Below are positions 47,629 to 56,898 of a stretch of DNA of 64,000 nucleotides, in pieces. This DNA is from Rhodococcus qingshengii (GTDB taxonomy: Bacteria; Actinomycetota; Actinomycetes; Mycobacteriales; Mycobacteriaceae): the NCBI RefSeq assembly GCF_021025955.1, contig NZ_JAJNCL010000002.1:485626-549625 (forward strand), read 5' to 3'. A program made the translations under genes and the position numbers. Position 1 is the first letter of the stretch. Each line of letters starts with the position of its first letter. The notes beneath the pieces were generated by a model. That model was not told where the DNA came from. It saw only the letters and a list, made by a program, of their open reading frames with translations, and did not search any database.

Positions 47629-49647
47629 ATGCGTATCAAATCTGCCCGCATCACCAACTATCGCAGCGTCGTCGACTCGAACACGTTCGACATCGAACCC
47701 GAGAAGACGATCCTCGTCGGTATCAATGAGGCTGGGAAGACCGCGTTACTCAAGGCCCTTCAACAACTAAAAGCACCGACCGGAACCGACCCAATCGACT
47801 ACCTCGCGGACTACCCCCGATCGCTGCTGAATGACCTTCAGACGGGGGTAGTCGAGGAAGCGAGTGTTCGGGTCACTACTGCAACCTTCGACCTCGATTC
47901 CTCAGACTTGGAATTAATTCCCGATTCTTTGAAGGCAACCGATACCCCGAACATAACTATCATTCGATATCTTGACAACACTCTTCGGTACCAACTTCAC
48001 GGATTCACAAAGACCCCGACCTTCAGCTCCCTCAGAATGGACCTGACCCGACTACGAGCTCATGTAGCGAAGGACGCCGACTCCGCGGATGCACTTGCCA
48101 GTCTCGATCACGTACTCGCCATAGAGGACCTGCGCGCGGTAGAAGGCGACGACGCTGAAATCCTTCGCCACGCACTCGATCTCGCATTGCCACATGTTGA
48201 CGAGGACAACGAGAAGGAAACCGGGCGATGGCAACGCCTCAGTGTCGCGTCGAAGATCTGCAACCAGTTGGCGAGCACCGCTGGTGCACTTCTCGCTCGC
48301 CTTCCGCTGTTCGTCTACTACTCAACATATTTCACCGTTCGGCCCCGGATCGACTTAGAATCTCTTGCCGCCCGCCAAGAACGAGGAGACATCGACGGAG
48401 AATACGACTTCGGCAATCTGTGTCTACTCAAATTGCTCGGGTTCAGCGCAAAGCACCTCTCTGAACTCGCGGCGGGAGCACCGGTCAAACCATATGACTA
48501 CGCCGACAATCCGTCTGCACGTGAGGCACACGACGCCGCACTTACAGCCCATCACAGAAAGTTGGATGAGCGCCATTATCGCCTGAATGCTGCGAGCGCA
48601 AAGCTGACCCAAGACATTCAGCGTATCTGGGGGCAAGAAATGACCCTGCGGTTGATCGCGGATGGACAATATCTCAAAGTCATGGTTCAAGACGACCTCG
48701 GCGTTGAGGTCGAACTCGATCAGCGAAGCGAGGGTTTTCGATGGTTGGTCTCATTCTTTGTCGTGTTCCGTGCGCAGGCTCAAGATGAACTTGCGGGCGC
48801 GATTCTCCTGCTAGACGAGCCTGGCATGAGCCTCCATGCACTCAAACAACAGGAGTTTCGCAAAACCATTTCTCTACTTGGCTCAGACAACCAGATTATC
48901 TATACGACGCATTCACCATTCATGGTGGGTTCGGACGAACTTGATCTGGTTCGGATCGTGGAGATGCCCGATCGCAGCATCGGAACAAAGGTCCATACCC
49001 GCCTTCAGGTCGATGATCCCCGGTCAGTTTTTCCGTTGCAGGCAGCACTCGGTTATGAACTTGCTCAAACGATGTTTTCTCAGAAGAGAAATCTGGTTTG
49101 TGAAGGTGTCACCGACATGTTTTATATCAACGCCCTGAACGCCGCAGCCGCCGCGGATGGCGGGCCCATCCTGCGAAATGATCCCGCCATCGTCCCGGCT
49201 GGTTCCGCTAGCAAGATCGCATATTACTGCACCATCTATGTCACGCAGAAGCTCACAGTCGCCGCGCTGCTCGATTCCGATAATGCCGGGGACACCGCTG
49301 CAAAGCAGGACTCACTCGTCGCGCTCCTACCGAAGAAGTCAATCCTACGCGCAGGAGACTTCATCGACCCGTCGTATCCAGGAGCCGAGACCGAGGACAT
49401 GATTCGCGAAACCCTAATCGGCGTAGCCTCGAGTCTGGGGTGGGACAGCACCTCCACCGCGACTGCACAGCCAACACGCCCACTGTTCGACATCTTGGAA
49501 AAGGAACACGGCAAAGGCAAAGTGTCCAAGTGGAAGTTGGCCAAAGGTTTCGCGGCTTGGCTGCAATCCAATGGCTACAACGCTCTCACCGAGGATGAGA
49601 AACAGTCATGGACGAAGTTCTGTGCTGCAGTGAACAAAGCACTCTGA
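47629..49647 (+). CDS. OLD-family ATP-dependent endonuclease
   Basis: The 672-residue protein has an SMC/ABC-like ATPase (Walker A GINEAGKT 31-38; Walker B ILLLDEPGMSLHAL; a long insert between them) and a C-terminal TOPRIM domain (LVCEGVTDMFYI and AALLDSDNAGDTAA) as in OLD nucleases and GajA. These cut DNA and many act against phages. No UvrD-like partner (GajB) or reverse transcriptase is next to it, so it is a class 1 type acting alone or with the divergent neighbour. The start MRIKSARITNYRS at 47629 fits the family. Confidence 0.9.
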   Translation: MRIKSARITNYRSVVDSNTFDIEPEKTILVGINEAGKTALLKALQQLKAPTGTDPIDYLADYPRSLLNDLQTGVVEEASVRVTTATFDLDSSDLELIPDSLKATDTPNITIIRYLDNTLRYQLHGFTKTPTFSSLRMDLTRLRAHVAKDADSADALASLDHVLAIEDLRAVEGDDAEILRHALDLALPHVDEDNEKETGRWQRLSVASKICNQLASTAGALLARLPLFVYYSTYFTVRPRIDLESLAARQERGDIDGEYDFGNLCLLKLLGFSAKHLSELAAGAPVKPYDYADNPSAREAHDAALTAHHRKLDERHYRLNAASAKLTQDIQRIWGQEMTLRLIADGQYLKVMVQDDLGVEVELDQRSEGFRWLVSFFVVFRAQAQDELAGAILLLDEPGMSLHALKQQEFRKTISLLGSDNQIIYTTHSPFMVGSDELDLVRIVEMPDRSIGTKVHTRLQVDDPRSVFPLQAALGYELAQTMFSQKRNLVCEGVTDMFYINALNAAAAADGGPILRNDPAIVPAGSASKIAYYCTIYVTQKLTVAALLDSDNAGDTAAKQDSLVALLPKKSILRAGDFIDPSYPGAETEDMIRETLIGVASSLGWDSTSTATAQPTRPLFDILEKEHGKGKVSKWKLAKGFAAWLQSNGYNALTEDEKQSWTKFCAAVNKAL

Positions 49648-50200
49648 CTGTTCAGCCCAGCGGAGCTGTAACCACCGAATAGCACTCGTGTCACCGAACC
49701 CCTGGGTGCGACGCCTGCCAACCCGGTCATTCTGAACCTGCGAGACTCCTATCTCGGGTTACCAACTCAAGTGTCCTCTACGTCCTCAGGCGTCGGCAAA
49801 ACCCCCAATGCACACCGCTCTCAACACATGCCGCTACCGATAGACCCCTCACGGACAACATCTTCCACAACGGCCACACTTGTCGCGCGCAGATCTTCTC
49901 TATCGTGCGCTTCCCGTCCGATAATCCAAATAGGACTGCCACGTCCGCGAGACTCGTCAGTAGCGTCCGACCTCCCACCAACTCCCTCATCGCCGCCCCA
50001 ACTACAACAACAAGTGCGGGCGTTAGCCCGCGGTTTCGGTTCCCTCTCCCTCGACTAACTCGGGGGCATGACGTTCGCTTCGCTCTCTATTAATGAGGGG
50101 CTCTCCAGTTGTATCGGCTCGTCTCTGTCCGGGGTAGACGAATTGATCGGACGACCGGAGGGGCGTCTGAACGAGGTCATCTGAAAGCTCAAGCAGTTTC

Positions 50201-50261
50201 CCGTCGGTCGGACATCGGCGCGGAATCCGGACAGGATTTCGTGCAGAGGTCCGACCGACGG
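50201..50261. repeat. Long cruciform-forming inverted repeat
   Basis: CCGTCGGTCGGAC (50201-50213) and its exact complement (50249-50261) enclose a second short inverted pair (GGAATCC/GGATTTC). Confidence 0.7.
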
Positions 50262-50463
50262 AACAGCTCTTCATACTCACATCGTCTGAGTCCTGATGAC
50301 GAGGGTCATCCAACCTGCACGATCTCCGCGACGTCCATCTGAGCTTCTCATCGCGGCGCATCCCGGATCGGACTCCACACCGATCGGTGCTGTCATGGCG
50401 AGGTCCTTCCGAATGGAGCGGCTCGCGGAATGAAGTCCGTCCGAATGAGGTCAACACACGGAT

Positions 50464-50910
50464 CGGATGATCTGCTGAGATCATGATGAAGTCATCTTGT
50501 CGGGCTCCTTCCAGATCGGTCCACCACCCTGAGCCAAAGCCAGACGGAGACGGAATCTGACCCGGAACAGTTCTGTCGCAGATGATCTCAAAGACCCGAT
50601 CGGCCGATGTGCGGAGATCATGATGAGATCATTTGGATGGCCGATTCAGCGTCGGTCGCACTCCCGAATCGGAGTCCACCCTGAGATTGATGCAGTCCCG
50701 GAATCCTTCCATCCCAGATGATCTCAAAGACTCGAACGGCGGATGTGCGGAGATCATCATGAGGTCATCTGGTCTGCTCAAATCCTGCGCCTTCGCGGAT
50801 CACGAACCGGTGCCATCGTCGTGAGTGGAACTCTGGCGGAGTCAACCGCTTCCAGATGATCTCCACCCGAGGTCAACAGATCAGTGTGAGTTCATTTTGA
50901 GATCATCTTG
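50464..50910. repeat. Degenerate direct-repeat array (four units, ~115-138 bp spacing)
   Basis: Units begin at 50464, 50579, 50715 and 50853 with C(A/G)GATGATCT and end in a GAGATCAT...TCAT(C/T)T block. The second and third are the closest: about 50 of 57 bases agree between 50579-50635 and 50715-50771. Each unit contains inverted words (GATGATCTC and GAGATCATC). Weaker related words occur further upstream, at about 50173 and 50281. Confidence 0.65.
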
Positions 50911-51503
50911 CTGCGCCGTTCTATCCGTGTTCGGAGATCTGTCAGCAGGGGTTGATCACCACGGATGTCACCACGGAACCCGAGCCGGGAGACCACCTCT
51001 GATCGGATCTCCTCGCGATGTCCCGAACCGCCGTCGGGATTCACGATGAGGGAGGCTTCTCGGACTCCGTAGCGGGGATACCCCAACGACCGTTCGATGA
51101 TTCTGGCTCGCAGTCTGGTTGACAGATTCTCGAGGACCGGTGAGCCTGTTCATCTCGTTGATCCTCCGCATTGTTCGTCGATCAGAGCAGACTGTTCGGC
51201 AGTGACGGCAGATTGATCGGGCAGGGCTTCACACCGGCATGCAGGTATTCGTGGCGGTCATCTTTGAGGGATCCGATCCGGACATTGAATGAGGTCACCT
51301 CGACGAGCTCGACCACCGTTGAGGCGGCAGGACGACGACGGCGATGACCGATCACGGATGACCGAACGGGCAGACGGAGCGTGGTCCATCGACGGCGGAA
51401 GTCCAGGCGGTTCAACGGTGGGACGCATCGATGTTCGGAGCGGGTACCGATCCGGGCAGCGAAGGCACATCGGAGCGGCAGCTTCGGTGGGCCTGAGGGC
51501 AGA

Positions 51504-51524
51504 GCCCAGCACGCAGTGCTGGGC
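51504..51524. repeat. 9-bp hairpin
   Basis: GCCCAGCAC-GCA-GTGCTGGGC, perfect stem, followed by an AT-rich segment with no long T-run. Confidence 0.6.
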
Positions 51525-51718
51525 GATATGAGTATGTGGAAAAGAGAGTGTCTAAGCTCGAACAGCGATTCGGGGGCCAAAAGTTATCTTTCGCTCGATT
51601 TTACGGTAGTTTTTCGGCACAGTTCGATCGAATATGCTGCATAAGTTAACTTTTCGCCATCTCGACCGCCATGACTCCACGCCAGGATCCCGGCTTGCCG
51701 TCTCGGGCAGACTCATAC

Positions 51719-51772
51719 CTGACAGGTATCCCCCGATACTCAGCCAGTCAGAATATCGGGGGATCCTGTCAG
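51719..51772. repeat. Strong 19-bp inverted repeat downstream of the VirB6-like gene
   Basis: CTGACAGGTATCCCCCGATA (51719-51738) pairs with 51754-51772 with a single bulged base; loop 15 nt. It lies 22 bp past the minus-strand gene's stop and could be its terminator or a nick/replication site. Confidence 0.7.
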
Positions 51773-51793
51773 AGAGCTACAGTTGCGGTGAGA

Positions 51794-54700
51794 CTAACGG
51801 CTGCGCGAGGAGTGCCTTTCGATCTCCGCGGTATAGGCCCTAACAAGGTCACTGCTCGCTTCGTGTGAGTCGCTCACTGATCTGGTCATCTCGGCAGTCG
51901 CGTCCGCTATCTGACCTGCGAAAGCCTGTTGATCTGCCGACACACGTTCATGCGACTCCCCGATCAGTCGATTCGTCTCAGCCTGAGCATCTCCCAAGCT
52001 GCGAACCGTCCCGCTGACCGACTCCATACCCTCGGTCAGACTTCGTTGAGTCTCCTCGATGATTCGTGCGACGTCTGCCATCGCATTCGACTGTGCTGCT
52101 AGCTCCCGGCCCACTACATTGCGGTCGGCAAAGAGATCATTCAGATTCAGATTGCTCGGATCGAACGTCTCTGACATGGTCCTACTCGCGGATCGGAGTT
52201 CCGCCATAGCGTCCGCCTGGGTCGCCAACATAGTGGTGATCTCAGGTGACATGATCGCGACTGAACCGTCCCGTTCGAGGGGTGCGGAAGTAGTCCGACC
52301 GCTACTACTTGCCGCCAACTCCTCCACGCGAAGTGCGTCGTTGACTTCGTCGGGTGCCAGTCGGCTCTCGCCTTTCGCGGAACTTGCGCCTGTCCGTTTC
52401 GCCACCTTGCTGTCGCTGTCCGACGGGTCCACCGAAGGAAGCCCGGCCGAGGCTTTGGATTCGGCTGATAGGTCAGGCCGGTCCACCATCGAGTCGACCA
52501 AATCGTCCTTCCTGCTCCGCGCCTCGACGCCCGTCGACCCGCGCAGTGGAGACTCCACGCCGGTTGCGAGGTAGCGAAGTCCATCTCTCGCCGACGCAAG
52601 CCCTGACGCGACTTTGGGTTTGCTCTCCGTGTACTTCCCCTTGGCCCAGCCCGCTCCGTTCGCGAGACCGGCGACCCCGTTGAGGAGAGGATTCGCGTAT
52701 CCGTTCTCCAAAGCCTTGGCATTCCACTTCGTCGCAGACTGACTTGTCTTGGAACCCGCCATCAGGTTGGACATGTCGTCGTTCTTGTGGTCGTCCTGGC
52801 CTGCAAGTTTGTCTTCGTCAGTCGTGACATTCCTGGTGTCATCCGACCCAGTGCCGCCCCAGAAACTCGCATCGAACAGCGAATGTGTGGGAAGTCCCAT
52901 TGCACCGAGTATCGGCGACCCTGCAGCACCACCGATCTTGATCGCCGTCGATTTGAAGTCACCGATGTCCATCTGGGCGAAACGACTCAGCCCCGACTTC
53001 ATGACGAAGAAGACCGCTATACATGCAAATCCTGAAAGGATCGCTCCTGCTTCGGTATCCAAGCTTCTCACCGGCAGGAGTGCGGTAACGAACCGGAGCG
53101 CTGCGAACAGAATCTCGAATGCAATCCCGACCATGTAGACCACAAGCAGCGACGACAGGAACGTCTTCGCCAGTGTTGCGAAGATGTGCCTCATCCTCGC
53201 GCCAGGAAAGACCAGCAAAACTGGAATGAGCGGCAGCACCAGCAGGATCAGTACTCCGATCAGTTGTGCTATCGCGACTCCAGCCACCAACGACACGAAG
53301 TAGCGGGCGAGAAACGCCAGAAGAACCAAGCTGGTCAGCCCCAAGACGAGTACGTTGCCGGAACTGCCACCGATCACTTTCTGGTACGTGATGTTCGCTT
53401 CAGGGGCGGAATCGAACTGCTGATCTGCCGCCGACTTGTTCATGCCCCAGACATTCCCCACGATCGGAAGGCTGAGCGACGCGTCCCCGTTGTAGTTCCA
53501 GTAGTTCCAGGTGTTCGACGCTTCATAGTTGGGCCCGAAACCTTGCGACCAGATCTGCGTGTCGTCCTTCTCGCTCCCACCGACGCCACACACCGAGGCA
53601 TCCGTGATCTTGTCGTTCGGGTCAAACTTGTCGACCGAGCCTCGGCCGGCATTCAACCATTCCTTGTTCAGGCTCACCGGTCCGGCTATCTCATTCCAGA
53701 CGCACGCGGCGAAGTAGAACACACTCATCGTAGATCCGTTGACATTGTCCTTCCGCTCCGTCTTCTCCGCATAATAGGAAGGACCAAAGATTCTCTCTGC
53801 GACTGACTTTGACTGACCGTCGATCCAATCACCCTCGGCATCAACAAGATGACCATTCGATACCGGGACATTCCTGGAGCCAGTGTCCTTGTTCGTTGCG
53901 ACGACACTTGGATCGATGACCTTCTCCGGATCGCCCCCTATGACGCCGAGTCCCCCGGTGCCGATCAGTTCGCTATACAGTCCCGCCACTCGAGCAATCA
54001 GGATCTGATCTCCGGTAGCAGAGCCCGCCTGGTTCTCCGCGAATCGGCACCATGCGTTACTGGCGCCCACGTTCGTGCCAAGTGCTGCAGACTGGTAGTT
54101 GTAGAAGTACAGCTGCTTGACCAGGTTGTCGAACGAAACCATGATCCTGGCTCTTCCTCCGGCAGCTTGGCCTGCAGCTGTGTTCAAGTAGATCGCATGC
54201 ATACCGTCGATGTACCTGTCACACGCAGACCCATCTTGGTCTGTCGGATTCACGCTGCTGTCAACGGCATTCGTCACCGTGTTGACGGCAGAACTGAGCC
54301 AACCCATCCCCCAACCCGCTAATTTGTTAATGCCGACGACGAGCCATCCGGGCGATAGCCCCGCCCAATCAGACGGATCCATTGAACCTTCCTCGGCGGC
54401 CAAGACTGTCGAAGAGGCCTCGGATTGGGCGACCGGAGCCGTGCCGGATCCAGGAATGCTGGGGTCGTAGTGGTTTTTCGTCGACTGAAAGGCCATCCCG
54501 ATGAACAGGGACAGAATGACCACGACCGTGCCCAAGTCCTTCCACGCTAGCCGGGTTGACTCCCCTTTCAATCTGGCTGGTACGTACTTGCACAGGAAAA
54601 GCGCGCCCGCGAACATGAGAATTGTCCAGACCAGGTCCGACGAGCCTCCGCCCAAACCAAAGGCACCGAAAGCGGCCTTCCCAACAACGCCGTCCACGAA

Positions 54701-55213
54701 ATAGATTGCTTTTGACATCAGATCGATCGAAAGACTCACCGTGAGCATGAATCCCAGCACATAGGCGATCAGCGCCGCTCCAGACAGGAGGAGTTTAGCA
54801 ATTCCGCTGATCATCGCCGAGGGGATCTGCGCCATCGAGGAGAATGACTGATCTGGGCTGGGAACCTCGGTCGCACTCCTCCATCGCTCGAACACCATGT
54901 ACCGATTCGCCTGGAAAAGGTTTCCGGCCTCGAGCATCACGGTTCGATATTCGGATGGCGGTCGGATTGTGGAATCCGCCTCGACCACGTCCGAGGATTG
55001 GGCCAATACGCTGGCGGACGCTTGAACAGTCTCCGACGCAGCCGTTGCTGGTCCACTCGCCGCGAAGATAGCTGCGCAGATCAACGCGAGGAGTAAGGCT
55101 CTCGTCGACCATCGAGTACTTCTGACGGCTCTGAACGATCTTCGAAGCATCCCTCTCAATCGTGACGGTGCCGGATTCTCCTCGTCGGCCTTGTCTTTCA
55201 CTTCTCGATTCAT
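51794..55213 (-). CDS. VirB6/TrbL-like polytopic conjugation protein
   Basis: The 1139-residue protein has a signal peptide or first helix (about 30-55, ALLLALICAAIFAASGPATAA), three membrane segments at about 120-260, a ~380-residue extracytoplasmic part, a cluster of about five further helices (LVLLAFLARYFVSLVAGVAIAQLIGVLILLVLPLIPVLLVF...) and a ~320-residue soluble, coiled-coil C-terminus (SNAMADVARIIEETQRSLTEGM...). This layout fits VirB6/TrbL pore proteins of actinobacterial type IV secretion. The start is uncertain: an ATG 14 codons upstream (55255) is an alternative. Confidence 0.75.
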   Translation of the reverse strand: MNREVKDKADEENPAPSRLRGMLRRSFRAVRSTRWSTRALLLALICAAIFAASGPATAASETVQASASVLAQSSDVVEADSTIRPPSEYRTVMLEAGNLFQANRYMVFERWRSATEVPSPDQSFSSMAQIPSAMISGIAKLLLSGAALIAYVLGFMLTVSLSIDLMSKAIYFVDGVVGKAAFGAFGLGGGSSDLVWTILMFAGALFLCKYVPARLKGESTRLAWKDLGTVVVILSLFIGMAFQSTKNHYDPSIPGSGTAPVAQSEASSTVLAAEEGSMDPSDWAGLSPGWLVVGINKLAGWGMGWLSSAVNTVTNAVDSSVNPTDQDGSACDRYIDGMHAIYLNTAAGQAAGGRARIMVSFDNLVKQLYFYNYQSAALGTNVGASNAWCRFAENQAGSATGDQILIARVAGLYSELIGTGGLGVIGGDPEKVIDPSVVATNKDTGSRNVPVSNGHLVDAEGDWIDGQSKSVAERIFGPSYYAEKTERKDNVNGSTMSVFYFAACVWNEIAGPVSLNKEWLNAGRGSVDKFDPNDKITDASVCGVGGSEKDDTQIWSQGFGPNYEASNTWNYWNYNGDASLSLPIVGNVWGMNKSAADQQFDSAPEANITYQKVIGGSSGNVLVLGLTSLVLLAFLARYFVSLVAGVAIAQLIGVLILLVLPLIPVLLVFPGARMRHIFATLAKTFLSSLLVVYMVGIAFEILFAALRFVTALLPVRSLDTEAGAILSGFACIAVFFVMKSGLSRFAQMDIGDFKSTAIKIGGAAGSPILGAMGLPTHSLFDASFWGGTGSDDTRNVTTDEDKLAGQDDHKNDDMSNLMAGSKTSQSATKWNAKALENGYANPLLNGVAGLANGAGWAKGKYTESKPKVASGLASARDGLRYLATGVESPLRGSTGVEARSRKDDLVDSMVDRPDLSAESKASAGLPSVDPSDSDSKVAKRTGASSAKGESRLAPDEVNDALRVEELAASSSGRTTSAPLERDGSVAIMSPEITTMLATQADAMAELRSASRTMSETFDPSNLNLNDLFADRNVVGRELAAQSNAMADVARIIEETQRSLTEGMESVSGTVRSLGDAQAETNRLIGESHERVSADQQAFAGQIADATAEMTRSVSDSHEASSDLVRAYTAEIERHSSRSR

Positions 55214-55555
55214 GGGCCTGGACCGTTCAGTAGTGGATTTCTGGGCGCAATACATTTCGATCAGGGCGGCGCATTGAAGCGGTTGCCTGCACTCTGGCTC
55301 GGCAAAGTGAGGTGTTCTTCGGAAGCCCTGCCGCAAATTCTGGCGCTCCGGTTGACCCGACCCAATCCGACACATATTGCTCGATCTTCTCGAATTAGAA
55401 AGTAGCCCTTTACATTTCCACTAATCGTGAAGGATAGCCCTCCTGATGCAGCTCAACTCTGCAGCGCAGCCCAGACAGGGAACTCGGTTCTAACATCAAG
55501 ACAGAATCGAAAATGTCTGCTCAACAATCGGATTGAAATCCGTGAAGGAGAACTG
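55214..55555. other. Divergent intergenic region
   Basis: This region separates the VirB6-like gene from the lipoprotein at 55556. It is AT-rich near 55380-55420 (TCGAATTAGAAAG, CCCTTTACATTTCC), probably promoters. A plus-strand frame is open from 55427 but lacks a better start. Confidence 0.4.
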
Positions 55556-55975
55556 GTGCGCACCACAAAACGATCGGACCCGAAACGCCATCGCCGCTAT
55601 GGTGCAGCCTGCGCTTCCGCGCTGATAGCGTTTGCGACTGGATGCGGAGCCGACGACGGCAAAGATCTCAAGGCTGAGCTTCTGTCAGTACAGCGAGGCT
55701 TTCATGCTTCACTGCTCGCGCCGGATCGCACTTCAATGCCGCAGTTCGCCTGTCAGGAATTCCTTTCCGTGGCAGGAGGACCGAGCACCTACAGCCCCGC
55801 AGACATATTGGAGTTCACGAACGTCGTCAGAGATGACACCGCGACAGCTCGGGCGGACATGAGATGGCAGACCAAGTCCAGCAGATCCCCGTACCAGTCA
55901 CGGGTGTACTTCACCAAGGAGGACGGAGCTTGGAAATGGTGCGGGAGAACGGGTGACCAGCCATGGATGCCGTGA
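55556..55975 (+). CDS. Small lipoprotein next to the transfer gene
   Basis: The 139-residue product starts at a GTG preceded by GAAGGAGAA. Its signal has lipobox FATGC (Cys about residue 30). The mature part (LKAELLSVQRGFHASLLA..., DGAWKWCGRTG) resembles small NTF2-like extracytoplasmic proteins: helix, then strands ending in a Trp-rich strand. It could be a lipoprotein partner of the transfer apparatus. Confidence 0.65.
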   Translation: MRTTKRSDPKRHRRYGAACASALIAFATGCGADDGKDLKAELLSVQRGFHASLLAPDRTSMPQFACQEFLSVAGGPSTYSPADILEFTNVVRDDTATARADMRWQTKSSRSPYQSRVYFTKEDGAWKWCGRTGDQPWMP

Positions 55976-56089
55976 CATCAGCCTCCACATTTGATGCCCC
56001 GTTCGGACCTTCGGCTGACACTTCCGAAAGGGGACGCGTGACTGATCTGTCCCACCGTGCAGTGATCGTCGACATCAAGTTCATGTCTG

Positions 56090-56740
56090 TCACCACTCCG
56101 GCAGACGATTCCGCCACGGATGACCCGGAGGAAGCCCGACCCGCTCACTCGCAGCGAGATCCCTCATATAGGTCGGCAGCAGGATCGGCGCTTCATCCGC
56201 GGGCATCGTCATCCGTTCCCACTGATCCTCGTAGTCTTCAAACACCCACGAATACGTGCGCGCAGCGCTGGGCTTGGTTGTCCTAGCCCCCGGCCCAGCA
56301 GTCGGGTCGGTGAGCCAGTCCCTGTACGCAATCCACGCACCGGCCGCGGCATGGTCTCTCGGCACGACAAAGGTGCGAGGGGTACCGAATGGATTCTCCG
56401 GCAGGACAACCAGCAGGTACCACTCTTGCGGTGACATCGCCGGCAGCAATCCCTTCTCCCCGAAGTACCAGGAAGGGTTCGCACTGTACGAGGCCGCCTT
56501 GACCTGCGCGGACACCATCGCTCCAGATTCCATATGTACCGCAAGGACATCCGTTCGGGCGACTCCGTCCCTCGTCAGCGAAGCTGCCCAGCCGAGCCCG
56601 GCCAGGACGGTGCAGGCCCAGTGCTCCCCCACCGACTTGGTGAGCTTCTTATCGCGGGACGTCCTTGTGCCTGACACGGCTACCGGCGATGCGGCTAACG
56701 GGAACAGCACAAGTTCCGGAGCGGACAGATCGATCGTCAC
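56090..56740 (-). CDS. PD-(D/E)XK nuclease-like protein
   Basis: The 216-residue protein (GTG at 56740, GGAGG upstream) has the pattern GEHWACTVLAGLGWAASLTRDGVARTDVLAVHMESGAMVSAQVKAAS (about 37-84): an early Glu, D at the strand start and QVK, as in DUF4365/Mrr-type PD-(D/E)XK folds. The rest is Trp/Pro-rich. It may be a DNA-cutting enzyme or a sensor of the same fold. The divergent partner is the 56899 gene. Confidence 0.65.
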   Translation of the reverse strand: MTIDLSAPELVLFPLAASPVAVSGTRTSRDKKLTKSVGEHWACTVLAGLGWAASLTRDGVARTDVLAVHMESGAMVSAQVKAASYSANPSWYFGEKGLLPAMSPQEWYLLVVLPENPFGTPRTFVVPRDHAAAGAWIAYRDWLTDPTAGPGARTTKPSAARTYSWVFEDYEDQWERMTMPADEAPILLPTYMRDLAASERVGLPPGHPWRNRLPEW

Positions 56741-56898
56741 GGGGACCTCCAGACGGGTGCTGAACAGTATTGCGTGGAACCTAAGTCAGAGGTCCGACAG
56801 AAACGGCATAGTTGAACGTCCTCGACGCTGATTCACGGAAGTCATCGCCAATTCAGCCCTCTGGGGTGAGCGCGTTTCACTGGAGATATCTTTTCATT

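Larger units (their letters stand above)
49648..51793. other. 2.1-kb non-coding tract rich in direct and inverted repeats
   Basis: No gene is supported in either strand. The tract contains a 13-bp perfect cruciform (50201-50261), degenerate direct repeats with about 115-138 bp spacing (50464-50910), a small hairpin (51504-51524), an AT-rich segment (51530-51655) and a long inverted repeat (51719-51772). The whole arrangement resembles an origin of replication or transfer of the element. Confidence 0.6.

Noticed and set aside
50464-50910. Repeat array as a CRISPR
   Set aside because: Spacing of about 115-138 bp, degenerate units and no cas genes rule this out.
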